Shown: positions 11,421 through 25,261 of the stretch, one piece after another
Layout: every line of letters starts with the position of its first letter
Position numbering within the stretch: the stretch's first letter is position 1
NCBI GenBank assembly: GCA_030562195.1
Contig: CM060200.1
Location: 2,976,001 to 3,040,000, forward strand
Reading direction: 5' to 3'
Origin: Nipponacmea schrenckii
Taxonomy: Eukaryota; Mollusca; Gastropoda; Lottiidae
DNA: 64,000 bases
The notes under the pieces: generated by a model
What the model was told of the DNA's origin: nothing
The model's database searches: none
The model's input: only the letters and a program-made list of their open reading frames with translations
Made by a program: the position numbers and the translations under genes

Positions 11421-13137
11421 GTTCTTAGTAATTTTCCCCAAATATGGGAATTTGTTGAATTGAATTTAAGTGTGATTTAACTGGATTGATGTAAATCAGA
11501 AGTTACTTGATAACTTTAGTTGGTGTGAATGAGGAGAAAAGTGGAATTTAGAAATTGTATCATTTTGTCTGTGAAAACATGCCATTCTATCATTTTGTGA
11601 TAAACTCCACTTTAATCACTGACAGTAAATGGATGAGATATCAATAATTTCAAAGTTCACCAACTATAAATGAATTAAAAAGATTTTGTAAAGGAGAAAA
11701 TTCGTATTTTATACACTAAAGACTTTGTTATCATTTTTGACAGCTGGCAATAGGTACATGTTTCCTTGCCTTGGAAGCTTTCTTTGAAATTTTGTTGAAT
11801 TGTGTGATAGCATTTGAAATTGGCGTGGACATGAATAAAATATTTTTAGAGAAATTCCAACTTTGAAGATGAAGATGGTTCTCTAAATTTTGTGCATGAA
11901 TTTCTCTTTTAAAATCAGAAAAACTGTTCTATTTTAAGTCCTTCGATTCTGAGTGCTAGTCTTTGAAATCGTATGTGAACATGAAAGTATCAGAGGATGA
12001 CATGTCATGTCCTAATTAAGACCTTAATGATTCCTTAGATGTCTAAATTGATTACAAAGCTTAATGGGGAACATTACGAAAGTTTTTTCGTTAAGTGGGT
12101 TTCCAAGTAACGTTAGTTGTTCAGTCTGGTATTTGGTAGACTAGTCATTCCAGTGAATGGACGGAATTGAATAGTGCTGAGTAAGGTTCTGACAGTTCTA
12201 TGCTAACTGATGGCTGGAATGGAAATACACGATATTGAAATTAATACCAATGTAACAAGGTTCTAGACATGTTGATAATTAAGATTAAACGTCATATTGA
12301 AGATATAAACGAGAGAATCAGATCTCCAGGGAGCCGTCAGTTTCATGCCTTTCTTTTCTGTTCCACCATTTAATTCTCAACATCCCCGTTATAAAACCGC
12401 CATAACTGATACCTCTTTAATTGTTCCAACCATTTTCAGGCAATTTGGAATAATTTTCATTCCTTTATAGTATAATATATCTCAGAATTTTCGAGTTAAT
12501 GGAGGCAAAATTGACAGGTCGTTTCGTTCTCCGTTTTCTTCGCCATTTATCAATATGACATTTTACAATATTCTCTGACCAGTTTCGGGACTCGATTAAT
12601 TCTTACTTAGTCTATCGTCACTAACCGGCCAGTAACAGGTTGAAAAGTTTCTTTTATCGAATTCTTAAATATGGATTAAGTTGATCGGAAATGTCGGTAG
12701 AAATCATGGTTCCTCGCTCCTAATTACAAGTTAATTAATTGTTATTTTTTTTTTGTTGTAATTTAACTTTTAAAATTTATTATGTTGTACAACAAAAATG
12801 ATATAAAAAAATTTGATATTTTGGCATTTTTTCTTAAAATTGTGAATTACTGAACTTGATTTAGATTTGGTTTTATTGGACAATAGGATAACACCATTTT
12901 CCAAATTATTGTAGTATCAAAGTTAAATTTTAAGAAATAAGGCCTCTGATGTTCTTGGGATATTGTGATATTGCCTGTGATTTTGTGTCTATTGGAGGTT
13001 TGGATTCAGTACAAGATGGTCTGTGTCTTCCCAGAGTTAGTTGTCTGCCTAAATTTTAACATCTTGGATCTTGATATCTGTTTTTCCTTCATTTGGATAT
13101 TCCTATAAAACTTGTTTGGAATTGTACTGTTGGTCTT

Positions 13138-13290
13138 AAAATACTGTGGGACTTGTACAGTGGGAATTGTACTGTGGGACTTGTACAGTGGGAATTGTAC
13201 TGTGGGACTTGTACAGTGGGAATTGTACTGTTTGAATTGTATTGTGTGACTTGTACTGTTCGTACTTTTTGAATTGTACTGGAGGACTTG
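13138..13290. repeat. 28-bp minisatellite
   Basis: About four to five copies of GTGGGACTTGTACAGTGGGA plus ATTGTACT, decaying at both ends. Confidence 0.8.
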
Positions 13291-13867
13291 TAATGTGGAA
13301 CTATTACTTTTGCTTCATGGATATAGTTTCTTATACCTTTCCCAATTTATTAAGTATTTGGATGGAATTAGCTTTTTTGAAGTCAGTACATTTTTTCTCA
13401 TTTTAATTGTAGATGTAACAAAGAATTTGACGACCAAATTAATCTAGCGTTCAGTCAGTGAAGATTCTTGCCAGTGTGAATCTGTCTTTATAATAGTGTT
13501 AATTATTGTTTGAAAACCATATCCAGCACTTTTTAACCCCTCTTAAAATGACAGGCCAATTTGTGGATCTTGTTTCTTGTACAGGGCATCTCTTCTAACA
13601 TGGCATCAATGGCTTCATTTGTCAAAATGTTTTTATTTTCTCAACGGCAAATCAAGCCTTTTCTGGTCGAGTCAAATTTTCTATTGAATGAAATAGTTAA
13701 AAGGTTCATCGCTTGCTGTGTTGTAAAATTCTTAAACTTTTAATTTAACGAAATTATTTTTTATTTTCAAAGTTTTAATGGTGGGTAAGCCCTTGACAAC
13801 ATTGAAACACATTGGTCAAATGACTTGAGAAATTTGAATGCAAAAAAAAATTAATCAAGTGTTCCAG

Positions 13868-14044
13868 TCATCTAGGATCTTATTCTTGAAAAATATAATT
13901 AAAAATGATTTGAGTGTTCTAGTCTTCTGATTGGTCAATCACAAAAATTAATTTTAAATCTAGTTTTATTATCCAATTAGATTACTGTATTTCTTAAAAT
14001 CTGGATTTTTTATATATATTAAGTTTTGAAGAATAAGACCCAAG
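13868..14044 (-). mobile_element. Family B MITE
   Basis: Reverse-oriented copy, from GATCTTATTCTTGAAAAATA through TCTGATTGGTCAATCAC and TCCAATTAGATTACTG to AAGAATAAGACCC. Confidence 0.75.
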
Positions 14045-15132
14045 ATAGTAGACAGATCCCAAACATGAATGTTGAGATCGTCTTTACCCTCTGCTGCTGT
14101 GAGTAGAGACCTTTACACCCTCTAGCCCAGCTGACTCATTGGTTTATTTAATGACCATCTACCATCTAGACTTGACCAATGTATTTTGGTAATAACTATA
14201 AGATATTGTTTACTGTAAAGATGTAGGAAATCAATTGTGTATGATATTTTGTTAAAGGATAATGCAGGCTTATCTGGTCTAAGTAGATTATTAACTGAAA
14301 CCAGATATATTTAAATTGTTTATTCACCCACGTAGAGGACTGAGGTTTCACCACTTAAACTGAATTGCTATAAATATTATACGTCCAAATACCACGCACG
14401 TTTTTAAAATTGTAACCAGTAAAAATATTTTGTATGATTTACATCTTTTTAAGTAAGAATGTTAAAACATCTTCAAGTTTTCAGTTCTATAGAAGTTGCT
14501 TATACTATGATTTATTCCCTGGTGTTCCTTGTTATATATATACCCTCTACATCTAATTGTCGTTTGAATCTCGTTTCTATAGAAATAAAACATTTTAAAT
14601 GGTAGAACAAGGGATAAACTATAATGTATCTTTTTGATTGAGGTAGAAATTAGGGTTTTCTCTGAAATGTCATTTAGTACAACCGTCATATCATTTAGGT
14701 ATTAGCTATTTAGCTGTGTGTGGTATTTTCTGGTTGCTTGCAGTGTTTAGTGTAACCTGACATCATCTGGGAGGTTTTTTTGAAGTTATGTTTGGTTATT
14801 CAGATGATGTAACTTGTGAATTGATTGTAATAATATTGTCAGATGTCAACAGTAAGAGATTCTGATATTTTCTTTGTCCATCGATTTCTTCAACATCTTG
14901 TCACCTCTAAACTAGAACTGTTTCTAATCTCATACTGAACTGATACCCCAGTTTGTTTTTCTTCAGCCAGTATCTCAACCTAATTTGTTTATTTTTCTCT
15001 CTCGATTACAACATTGGTGTGATATGGAACTTTTTAAAATATTTTATTCAATTTTCAGTGAAATATTTGATCATTCAATTTGTTGCCCTGTCAATTGTGA
15101 ATTCTGTGACTCAGTCAGGATCAGGTTTCACC

Positions 15133-15545
15133 AGTTCTCTTTATATCCAATTTGTTTTCTTGTCCTTCTGAGATTGCAGTGGCCTTGTTGCTTTCATTAA
15201 CTTGTTCTTCTGCTCATTTCAATAAATCTGAATCATTGTGTTTAAATTTAAATAACTTTAACTTTCCTTCTGTCTATAATTTTGTTTGGTTCTCCAAACT
15301 TTTGCAAGTCCTTGTTGCTTTCATTAACATATAGGCCCTACTGCTATTAACAGCTTCCAATAAAACTTTGATTTTAGCATTGTACCTAAATGACTTCAAC
15401 TTTTCTTTTCTATAATTTTGTTGTGTCCAAACTATTGAAATTCCTGGGTCTCTTTATATCCCAATTTATTTTCTTGTCCTTCTGAGATTGCAGTTGCTTT
15501 CCTTAACTTGTAATTCTGTTCTTCAAAGTTTTGAATAAAACTTTT
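15133..15545. repeat. Diverged tandem duplication (about 315 bp apart)
   Basis: TCTCTTTATATCC...CTTGTCCTTCTGAGATTGCA occurs near 15134 and again near 15448. Shorter shared blocks (TTGTTGCTTTCATTAAC, CTATAATTTTGTT) lie between, which suggests two rounds of duplication. Non-coding. Confidence 0.6.
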
Positions 15546-16129
15546 ATCTGTACCCATTTACAGCTGGTTGGACTGGAATTATAAGTGAAGATGACTTATT
15601 GGACTTTCACATTTGGTCGACATTTTAAAATAGAACCAGTAAGCGTCTAATTTGTACAGAAAGCTAAGATAATTAGATATGATGTCAGGCTCATGAATCA
15701 AACTGATCCACCAATTTGGTCGGGAAACCCCTAGAAAATAACTTTTGTATCTTGACAAATGGGTTTTGACGGAGTTGTTGAAATTAATGATGTTGGAGTC
15801 CAGAATAAACAACATTTAAACCTCTCAAATCGTCAGTCACTGTCTACGACGAGATTTCTCTCCACCCTGCTTTTAATCCAAGTCTTCACGGCTGACACTT
15901 TAATTTGGACAAATTTAGTCTCGTCCTATCCTGTTGGAATTAAAAGTCAATATTCGCTGATGATCTCGTCTACTTCTCTCATCCAATCGTCAAATAAAGT
16001 CCTTTATTGTGTTTTTTATCAATTGATATATCTCCTCACTGTAAAACATTGTCTGTACAATACACATAGTTGTTAGAATCAAACTCAACATAAAGGTCTG
16101 TTACATTACAAATATTTATATCAAACATA

Positions 16130-16202
16130 ATAGGGATCTTATTCTACAAAACTTTACTTATATAATATCTATATTTTAAGAAATACAGTAATCTAATTGG
16201 AT
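16130..16202 (+). mobile_element. Family B MITE, truncated
   Basis: GATCTTATTCTACAAAACTT then AAATACAGTAATCTAATTGG. The right half is missing. Confidence 0.6.
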
Positions 16203-16259
16203 GTTTATAAATTGAATATCTTGTTATTTGAACAGAAATGTCTATATAGTACCCGTATA

Positions 16260-16550
16260 TTATAAAACAGAGAGATAGATAACAGCTTTTAGCTGAAGAT
16301 ACTCTGTAAATTAACAGAAGTTTTTAACAGTGTACATTAAACAGAGAGATAGATAACTGCTTTTAGCTGAACTGCGCTGTAAATTCAACAGAAATAACAG
16401 TGTTTAATAAAACAGAGATAGATAACATCTTTTAGCTGAAGATATTCTGTAAATTAACAGCAATTTTTAAGAGTGCACAATAAAACAGAGTTCGATATAT
16501 GCTGTAAATTTAACAGAAGTTTCTAACAGTGTATAATAAAACATGTAAAT
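16260..16550. repeat. About 75-bp tandem repeat
   Basis: Four copies of a unit containing AAACAGAGAGATAGATAAC, TTTTAGCTGAAGATA and CTGTAAATTAACAGAAG. The third and fourth copies carry deletions. Confidence 0.75.
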
Positions 16551-16964
16551 TGAGACGACAGAAGACAAAGTGCTTAGTAAAAGGAATTATTGACTTAAGA
16601 TTTCAATATAGAAAAGGAATTAAATTCCTCAGAGCTTGTCTTGAGAGCCTAATCAAGTCATTGCAAGTTGTTTTTAAACCTTCACGTTCTTCTTTTGCTA
16701 GTTCAAATGAAATAAACCCGGTATTTTTGTCTCCAATAAAGTTTTTACGAGACGTTTTATTGAGTTGGTGATCTTTGGACTGCCATTACTAGTGGATCTC
16801 TAGTTTATTGCTAAAAGTTATTTCAGTGAGCTGTTTTAGTCGAAACTTTGAAAACTTCCAAATTTTATTTCTTTGTGAGATCTCAACATTAGTTGGCTTT
16901 TGATTTGAAAATATTGGCTGAATTTTTAGAATATTTATCAGTGACTCCAGATATTGTTGCTCTA

Positions 16965-17205
16965 TAAAGCTGTATCTATAAAGGTGTTTCTATAGAGATG
17001 TATCTATAGAGATGTATCTATGAAGGTGTATCTATAAAGCTGTATCTATAAATTATCTATAAAACTGTATCTATAAATTATCTATAAAACTGTATCTATA
17101 AATATCTATAAATTATCTATAAAACTGTATCTATAAATATATATAAATTATCTATAAAACTGTATCTATAAATATCTATAAATTATCTATAAAACTGTAT
17201 CTCAG
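16965..17205. repeat. Short AT-rich minisatellite
   Basis: Irregular repeats of TGTATCTATAAATTATCTAT AAAAC type, with sub-units CTATAAA. Period varies from 12 to about 30 bp. Confidence 0.8.
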
Positions 17206-18085
17206 AGAGTAGTTGCGTTATGAACATACGATAACAGAAGGTCAGTGAGCCACTTGTTAATTGCCATGGAGATCTAAAATAATTCTGATTTGTTCCAGGA
17301 ATTATGTTGACAGAAGTTATTACCGTTAAAAGGTGACAAGTCAGTAGAATTATAGTGCAGTTATTTCTGTATTTAAGTCTATAATTGCTGCAGGGTTTCT
17401 GGCTAATGCTAATACTAAGGCTATTTAACGAAATTGCCTCTTTATTCTGTCGGAATGTCGTATAAACTTCTCCTAACTATGGATGGTATTCAAAATTTTT
17501 AAGATGTTTCTTTCCTTCGTTGAATTTTGAAAGGTTTCAGGATTTATAGATTAATCTTAGATCCTATTCTGGAGATTTAAGGAATTTTCTTGAAGGTTCG
17601 TTATCATAGAAATTGCTGAATGAATTTGAAATTGTGCATAATATATGTTGATTGTTGAAGAAAACAAGAAAATAAAATAGAAACTTTGCTGCCCCATGTT
17701 TGAAGAATAAGGAACCAATAGCATAAATGTGATATCTTTCTATTACAATTGTTGATCATACCTGAAGTGGACTCGTAAAGAAATATTTCGAACTTGGTTT
17801 TTGAATTTATTAAGAATAAAAATATTTTTAAAAAAATTTTGTACTTTAACAATCATGATCATATCTGAAGTGGACTAGAACAGAAATCTTTCGAACATGA
17901 TTTTGGAATTTCTTAAGATTCAAATCTGAAGAATATTTTAGAAGTGATTTTGAAATTTAAGAATTGAAAATTTTCCAAAAACAGTGAGGACCAACTTTTA
18001 CAGAAATCTATGAGTTTTCAGGAAGTTCTTAGAATCGTAAAAATGACCTTGACATCTGTTATCATGATTGATTTAAATTATTAGA

Positions 18086-18224
18086 CCAGGGGCCATATTC
18101 CTCAAAACTTAACTTAAATAAAATCCAGATTTTTAAGAAATACAGGAATCTGAGTGGATAGTAAAATCAGATGACTGGAATATTAAAATCATTATAAGTT
18201 AAGTTTTCGAGAATAAGGTCCCAG
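18086..18224 (+). mobile_element. Family B MITE, best-preserved ends
   Basis: The clearest inverted termini of the family. The left end CCAGGGGCCATATTCCTCAA (continuing AACTTAACTT) is inverted at the right end as AAGTTAAGTTTTCGAGAATA (continuing AGGTCCCAGG), about 30 bp each. The interior is about 80 bp with no coding capacity. Confidence 0.8.
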
Positions 18225-18744
18225 GTTTTGTAGATTTACCATGTTTGATAAGTATCTGGTGAGTGTCTAGTCTATAAGATTAAATCCCAACTGTCCGTTT
18301 AAAATATATCATTATATCTATCCTGGAGGGATATATTAGATTCAATATTTAATTGTCTATATTTGACACGCAAGGCTTAATCTTCAGTCATTACTAATAC
18401 TGCTTCAATTCACTGGAAATTGTCCTCCAGCCATACTGGACGTATATTATTCTTTGTCATTGATTAGAAAGCAATTTGCGATATATTTGTAACTTCTAGT
18501 GTCCTTGTGCTGTTTTGTGTTTATTTTAGAAATTCAGAAAGATGAGTTAAATGAGAGAGATTGACTTTTTCAAAATCAGTCCTTGTTTATAGGATTAGAG
18601 GATTATACGGATGGATATATTGTTTGGTTGTATTATGTTCTATCTATTTATTCCATAATTTTTCACTCTTGGATTGTGGAATAAGTGATAGGATATTTGT
18701 CAATACCAGAACATTTCTATATAATTATACAGTTTGATTTATAT

Positions 18745-18905
18745 AACAAGAAACACAAGGTAATATATTATGGTATAACACACTTCATTCAAGGTACATA
18801 ACGCAATTTACACATGTCATCTGATCAGATAAAAACATTCAGAAGTGTTATACCAAAATAATATTCCCTTGCGTTCCTTGTTATATGTACCTTCAACCTC
18901 TAAAA
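18745..18905. mobile_element. Family D element
   Basis: Shares GGTATAACACACTTC, AAGGTACATAACGC, ACATGTCATCTGATCAGAT and CCTTGTTATATGTACC with the copies at 1-235, 39165-39390 and 47885-48025. Confidence 0.65.
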
Positions 18906-19612
18906 TGGGTTCAAATCTGAGTATTTGATTTATAAAATTAATGAAGCTTGCAATAAAAGGCCATCATTAGAATGAAATATCATATTGTGGTTTGTCGACT
19001 TATAGACGTTGGTTTTGATATAGGGGCCTATTTATATTTTTGACATTGTTTTGTATTAGTGGATTATTTAATAAATTTGTTAGAATTCAGTTGAAGGTAA
19101 AATACCATCATTTAAATTCTACATCTAACTATTTATATATGTTTAATTGTTCCTGCTCTAATGGACTTATTGGCTTTGTTGTGTGGCCCATATTTAGTTT
19201 AAATCTCTCTGATGTTATACTCCTGGATAATTGAGGCTTACATTTGTTAGAAACATTTAGAGTAAATTGTGGATTATCCTGTCCAGGGTTTGTGAGTGTA
19301 TAATATAATCGGTACTTGTAGTCAATCCTCTCTGATCTTGAATTCAGTCATTTTATACTTAATGATATTATTTTATCATCCTGGACGTTTTCTTACATAC
19401 TTTAACAAACCTTAACGAGATAATGACCACCATTTCTTTCTCCAATTTCTGAATTTGATTCTAAAAATTGACAGCAGACGTCTGGTTAAAGTTGGTCAGA
19501 TTAATGTGAATTAAATAATTTGAAGACGGACTTGAGGCAATTTGTAAATTTGCCATAATTCTTGTATAGAAATACTGATAGTCAAAATACGTATTCTCTA
19601 AACAATCTTATC

Positions 19613-20085
19613 GCAAGGATATCCTAGAAACAGTGTTAGAAGTTAAGACCCAAGGATATCCTAGAAACAGTGTTAAAGTTAAGAACCTAGGATGTCCTAG
19701 AAACAGTTTTAGAAGATAAGATCCTAGGATATACTAGAAACAGTGTTAGAAGATAAGACACTAGGATATTCTAGAAACAGTGTTAAAAGTTAAGAACCTA
19801 GGATGTCCTAGAAACATTGTTAGAAGATAAGACACTAGGATATTCTAGAAACAGTGTTAAAAGTTAAGAACCTAGGATATCCTAGAAACAGTGTTATGAG
19901 TTAAGAACCTAGAATGTCCTAGAAACAGTGTTATGACCCAAGGATATCCTAGAAACAGTCTTAAGACCCTAGGATATCCTAGAAACAGTGTTAAGACCTA
20001 GGATATCCTAGAAACAGTGTTATGACCCAAGGATATCCTAGAAACAGTCTTAAGACCCTAGGATATCCTAGAAACAGTGTCAATA
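19613..20085. repeat. Palindrome-bearing minisatellite
   Basis: About 13 units of 33-43 bp. Many contain the perfect 14-bp palindrome CTAGGATATCCTAG followed by AAACAGTGTTA. Other units have one or two changes in the palindrome (GATGTCCTAG, GATATACTAG, GATATTCTAG). Confidence 0.85.
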
Positions 20086-21417
20086 GATAAGCCTAAGACC
20101 CTTGATAGAATGTCGTAAAGCTAAAATTGTTTCAAGTATACATGGCCAGAATTATCTGAGACACCAGTTGGTCAGTCTACTAATTAAGTCTAGTAATTAA
20201 GTCCAGTTTCAACGATGTTATAATGTGTGATAATTTTTAGGAATGATAAATTATAAAGTTATTGTTAAAGGTATATATCCTACTGGATATTGAATAAGAC
20301 TATCTGTTGAATGTGAACAACAACTTGGGATTGGTCAAGTATAACAAGTATAATGAAGTAAGATGAAGTAATTACCAACTGTATCCCTTTTTAAAATGTA
20401 AATCAAACTTCAGATTAGTTTATGATCTAATAATGGTTTAAGATATGGATTTGAATATGATGCTTGTTTCAGAGATCAAATCTCACAATTTTTATAATTT
20501 TATCTAAAATAAAGTTGGACATCAGCTGTAAATTAGAAACCTGCATCCCTTGAATGTATATTAATTTCTATAATTAGAATATCAGAGGTCAATTGGGTCA
20601 TGGGGTCATTGGGGTCAGACAATAACATGATGAAGAGTAAAACAGGGTGTCTGTATTGCGCAATGGTTCTTATCAAATTTCCTCCATTCTTAAAAATTAA
20701 AAGAAAATTGTACCGTGGTGATAATTAAGAAATGAAATGAATGTGTTCTGTGTAAATCCATTTTGGGAATATCTAGCAAGATTTTATTCTGTTTTTGGAT
20801 AATAGAAAGTGTAGAACTTCCAGGGAAATTTTCTATAAAACCTATGTTCACTTCTGTTTCCTTAATTTTTGTCTTAATTTTCAATTCAATATTATGGTTG
20901 GAAAGATAGGAAATCCAGGTGTTTTTTCTCAGCCATTTTTTTCATCATTTAAAAACTTAAAAGAAATAAGATTAAAATGGCTAACCTTTGAAATTGTTTA
21001 ATAAGTAACCATAAAGTCAAACATTAATTTAATTTTACTTGAGCTTCTAAAATCAGGCAGAAACGAGTGTCGAATTACCCAAATATCAGATACATGTTAA
21101 CGTTGATCAAGGGAGGTAATTATACACGTCTGAATCGTGAAGATATAAAAGTTGTGGTAATTGGTTAATTAAATCTGCACCTCAACCATCAGAAATGTTG
21201 ATTAATGAAACACCCTTGTCTCACACCTGTGGTACTGTGGTATAGTTCTGATGGAGGTAGTGAGACTCGGGATATTTCAGTCAAGATTCGTAATGAAGGA
21301 AGGTGTTAATCCATGATTCTGAGTTACAATTGGATCTGTTTTAAAATGAAAGAAACCCTGTGAAAGTTTGGAATAACTATGTTTTGTATTTTGTACATTT
21401 GGATTTGTGTGACAGAG
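20086..21417. other. Unique intergenic DNA
   Basis: No gene or repeat could be supported. Confidence 0.45.
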
Positions 21418-21675
21418 AATCTGGATTAATCTCTGGCAGGACTGGTCTCTGGCTGGACTGATCTCTGGCTGGACTAATCTCTGGCAGGACTGATCTCTGG
21501 CTGGACTGATCTCTGTCTGGACTGATCTCTGGCTGGACTGATCTCTGGCTGGACTAATCTCTGACAGGACTGATCTCTGGCAGGACTGATCTCTGGTTGG
21601 ACTGATCTCTGGCAGGACTGGTCTCTGGCAGGACTGATCCCTGGCAGGACTGATCACTGGCTGAACTGATCTCTG
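21418..21675. repeat. 16-bp minisatellite
   Basis: About 16 copies of GATCTCTGGCTGGACT and its CAGGACT variant. The minus-strand open frame across it (126 codons) is a repeat artefact: a 16-bp unit read in threes gives a 16-residue repeat. Confidence 0.85.
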
Positions 21676-24554
21676 TATGAATAATGAAATTTCATGTCAT
21701 GTACAATGAGAGTGTTTTTGACAGTTTGTGATGTACAGTAGGGCGGGTTTAAAGGTATGGAAAGGCGGGTTGAAAAGGTACAGTTGGATGTGTTTGAAAT
21801 TTGTAGATAATTTCTGTCCCCTGCTCTACTATTGTTGGTGTGGCAGGTTTCTTGGTGTCATCAAGTCAAAGTAACTTTGTAGATCAATTGTGCTGTCAAT
21901 TTTCTTCTCATACAGTTTTATGTTTTTCTTGGTCTGTTTATGAGACTGAGATGATTATTTCAGATCAAAGGAGCAGAATTTAAGAGAATTTAAATTTAAC
22001 AGTTGATAAAATCATGGATGATTATTTCTTGGAAATTGATTTTGTCATTGACTGTCTTAAAATGACGGAGTGTTGTGTTGGAAAGCTTGTTTTCAATTAA
22101 CTTATAAAGGCTTTCTAATCTGACCGTAAAAACTTTATTTTTAAAGATGCTAAAAAAAGCTGTATCAAGAATATCTTAAGATTCCACTTTTACTTGCTTT
22201 ATCCATGACATCCCAGAATTGTGCTTCAAACACTTTAATACAGAGAGATTGCCGACTTATCAATCTATAATTTATCAAACACTTCAACGATTTGAAGCCA
22301 AGACTATTTATCTTTGAATCTTTTTAAAGTTTATAATATCTGGAGAATAGAAAACCATATTGTCATATCAAACAATAATTATCTTATTTATTATCTTTTC
22401 AATAATTACTCTTTTATTTTCCACTTACATCTCTTCTACTTTCATTTTACTTTTTTTTATATTCTCTACTTTCGCTTTCTATTGATTTTTCTTTCTAGTT
22501 CTTGCCAACTCTATAATCATTCATTTAACTAGATTTACTTTTTGTCTTTTAGCGCAATTTTCTACATTTTAATCTCTAACTTGGTTTTCCATGTGAAAGG
22601 TTTTTTTTAAATGAAATCGAGTTTTTTGTTGCATGATTCAAGCCGATTTTTTAAAACTTTATGGAGAAGTGAATTATTGGATTATCGACTGGTATAAAAC
22701 GGTGGAAAGTGAAGAGGTGGACTCTTTTAAACATAATAGACTCTATCGGTTAATACTTGTTGCTGGTGGATGGCCATTTACTATGAACCTTTACATCCTC
22801 TAGGTTGACTGACTGATATTTCAAATTCATCATCTGTTCTATTTGTTGATTTTGTGATTTTCTCTTCCCTTTCTCATATAATCTTTTTTTTTTCGTTGTT
22901 TTTGAAATTTTATCAAAATTCAGAAGATAGTTCAAGAGGATATTTCTATACAAAGGATAAAAAGGATTTTTTGTTTTTAGTTTATTCATGTGCATCAGAA
23001 ACACAGTGTGCTTGCAGGATTTAAAATTGTGGTTAATTTGATTCCTGGATTTGAACAAACTACAGATACAGAGGTTTACAAGGAAATCGGAATGGTTCAG
23101 GTTTGAATAAAAACTTTAATCAGGTACTATAACACAGTCGTATTGTTTCTTTAGTGTTTCCTGATTGTTCTAGGTAGGTTGGTGACGAGTTAACATTCGC
23201 TTCCAGTGGATGCTGATATAACAGACTAGGTAGTTGTTGGCAGATGACAACTTAATGTTTACTTCAGCAGATGCTTATATCACAAACTAATTGGTCTGCT
23301 GCATACATGGCTTTATAACATGTGTCTTATAATGGTTCAACCTCTTTGGTAGTGTTTCTTCTGAGTTGGTGGAAGTGTGGTGCAGGCTTTATTTAGCCAT
23401 GTTGTATAGTTAGATAATATTTTCCTTCTGTTTGGTGTAAAACTGTTGTTGACATGTATTCTACTAGTGTTAAAATCTGTAGTCCTGGTCTAGTGTATAG
23501 GGGTCTTAAACCAGCTGGTATACTATATAGTTTTACATACTTTTATATAGTCTCTTGTCTCATAGTTTGATGTAAAAGGGGCTTCAGTCACCGAGACAGA
23601 AGAGATCAGCTCTTTATCTTTACTCTAAATCTAATTAACTAGGAGATAATCGCAGTCGCTCTCTTTTACTCAAGTGCTTTTACAAGACTTAATGGATAAG
23701 AGGTAGTAATGGTGGTTACATTTACTCAAGATGCTGGTAGCCTGGGGGGCGAATTAACAGGGACACGGTGGTATTAGTACTTCAGTCCAGAGAATCAACT
23801 GGAAGTAGACTGGTCTATAGTGGGGTATTGACAGACTGTAAATGGATTAATTGATATAAGGCCGTTTTTTGAGCTTCGATGTCTGATGGTCAATTTTGGA
23901 TTTTCTTTTTGTTTCCCTTGATTACCTTATTTTTCTTGGGTCCTTGAATATTTTTTGGGGGGATTTTTCCACTTTCGTACTTGATAACTTATTAATAAGA
24001 ATTTGTCTCAGTTTCTATCATTTTTTTGAAACACAGTCCTTATCATGATGGTTATTTTTAGAATTAATTGTTCGTTTTTGATTCTGTTTTACTCTTTCTA
24101 CAATATTCTTGTTTCCTTTTTTTTATCTTACCTCCTTTTCCTATCTCAAAAAGGCCTTGATGTAGTAAATAAGTTCAGAGGGACAAGAACCAAAGTAGGA
24201 TTACGGTTCATTTTGTAGACATAGTAACTGGTCTGAGCTCTCAGCTGTATTTTAATACGCACTGATTATCAGTAATTTGTGTGGACAGTCTATAGAAAGT
24301 TTTATATCCACGGTAGGATCAAGGCTTGTTAACTGGACATTATTAGGTTGAGGAAGATGTGTGTGTGGGATTGTATACTGAGGAATCAGGTTTGGACAGT
24401 GTGGGAACTGTAAGAGAAGTTGAGTCCTCTCAATATTGGTTTGAGCAGTAGCTGTGTTCGTTTTCCTTTTTTTTTGTAATTGTAAGGACGTAAAACTCCA
24501 TTTTTTTTTCCGTTTTCATCAGTTCTGCAATACTTCTCAGAATCGCAAACCACG
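21676..24554. other. Unique intergenic DNA
   Basis: AT-rich unique sequence with T-rich runs. A family A tail only (24483-24510) was recognised. No gene supported. Confidence 0.45.
24483..24510 (+). mobile_element. Family A SINE-like tail
   Basis: TAAGGACGTAAAACTCCATT followed by a T run. Confidence 0.5.
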
Positions 24555-24727
24555 GACCTTACTCTCCTAAACTTAACTTAGGTACAATACAGGTTTAAAG
24601 AATAGTGTCATTTGATTGGATAACAAAACTAAATTTTAGATTCATTTTTATTATTGATTGATTGACCAATCAGATGAAAGGAACAGTAAAATCGTCGTAA
24701 GTTAAGTTTTTGAGAAGAAGGCCTCAG
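24555..24727 (+). mobile_element. Family B MITE
   Basis: From GGACCTTACTCTCCTAAACT, TAACTTAGG through TTTGATTGGATAACAAAAC and GACCAATCAGATGAAAGG to AAGTTAAGTTTTTGAGAAG, AAGGCCTC. Inverted ends are recognisable. Confidence 0.75.
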
Positions 24728-25261
24728 GAGTAAAAACTGGAAGATCTCATGTAACGTGGAATTAGTTATTGTAGAAATTGTTGAAATGGTGGCTAACTTT
24801 TATCTCTAAAGAAATAGAGAATATTTCGTTTAAAAGTGAAATTTCTATAAGTGAGTGAAGACTTATATAAGCACCTTCACAAACTTCATCATAGTAGTGT
24901 TTTTATTGAATAGAAACTAATCATCTTGTGATTTTATATTAACTGGCGATTATCAGTTGACAGTTGTTATAAGTTTGTGATGTTTTAAGTGAATTTTGAC
25001 ATTTGGTGTGATCTATGGCTTAAAGTTTTCTATATTTTTGACAGAATCTATTTTCTGTTTGCTGGAATCACGATTGTGTGTTAACTGGGTAGAAAATGAT
25101 GTTTAAGTCTGTAAATGACAATATTAGTTTTATCATTTTAAACCAATATCTGGAATTGACAGCTATGTTCAAGTTTGAAGTTATTAAATTATCCCTATCT
25201 GTAAACGTAATATTTTCGTGTTTTATTTTCATAAATGTGGTTTTGGAATATTTAATGACCT

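Larger units (their letters stand above)
10263..13137. other. Intergenic DNA with decayed elements
   Basis: Contains a family C foldback relic (10660-10812) and a family G fragment (11310-11420). The rest is unique AT-rich DNA with no supported gene. Confidence 0.45.
13291..16259. other. Intergenic DNA with MITEs and a diverged duplication
   Basis: Holds family B MITEs at 13868-14044 and 16130-16202 and a duplicated segment at 15133-15545. No gene could be supported; the short frames here are not conserved in any recognisable way. Confidence 0.45.
17206..19612. other. Intergenic DNA with two dispersed elements
   Basis: A family B MITE (18086-18224) and a family D copy (18745-18905) lie in otherwise unique sequence. 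No gene seen. Confidence 0.45.

Noticed and set aside
21277..21657. 126-codon minus-strand frame with repeating Arg-Asp-Gln-Ser
   Set aside because: A 16-bp minisatellite read in three frames in succession.
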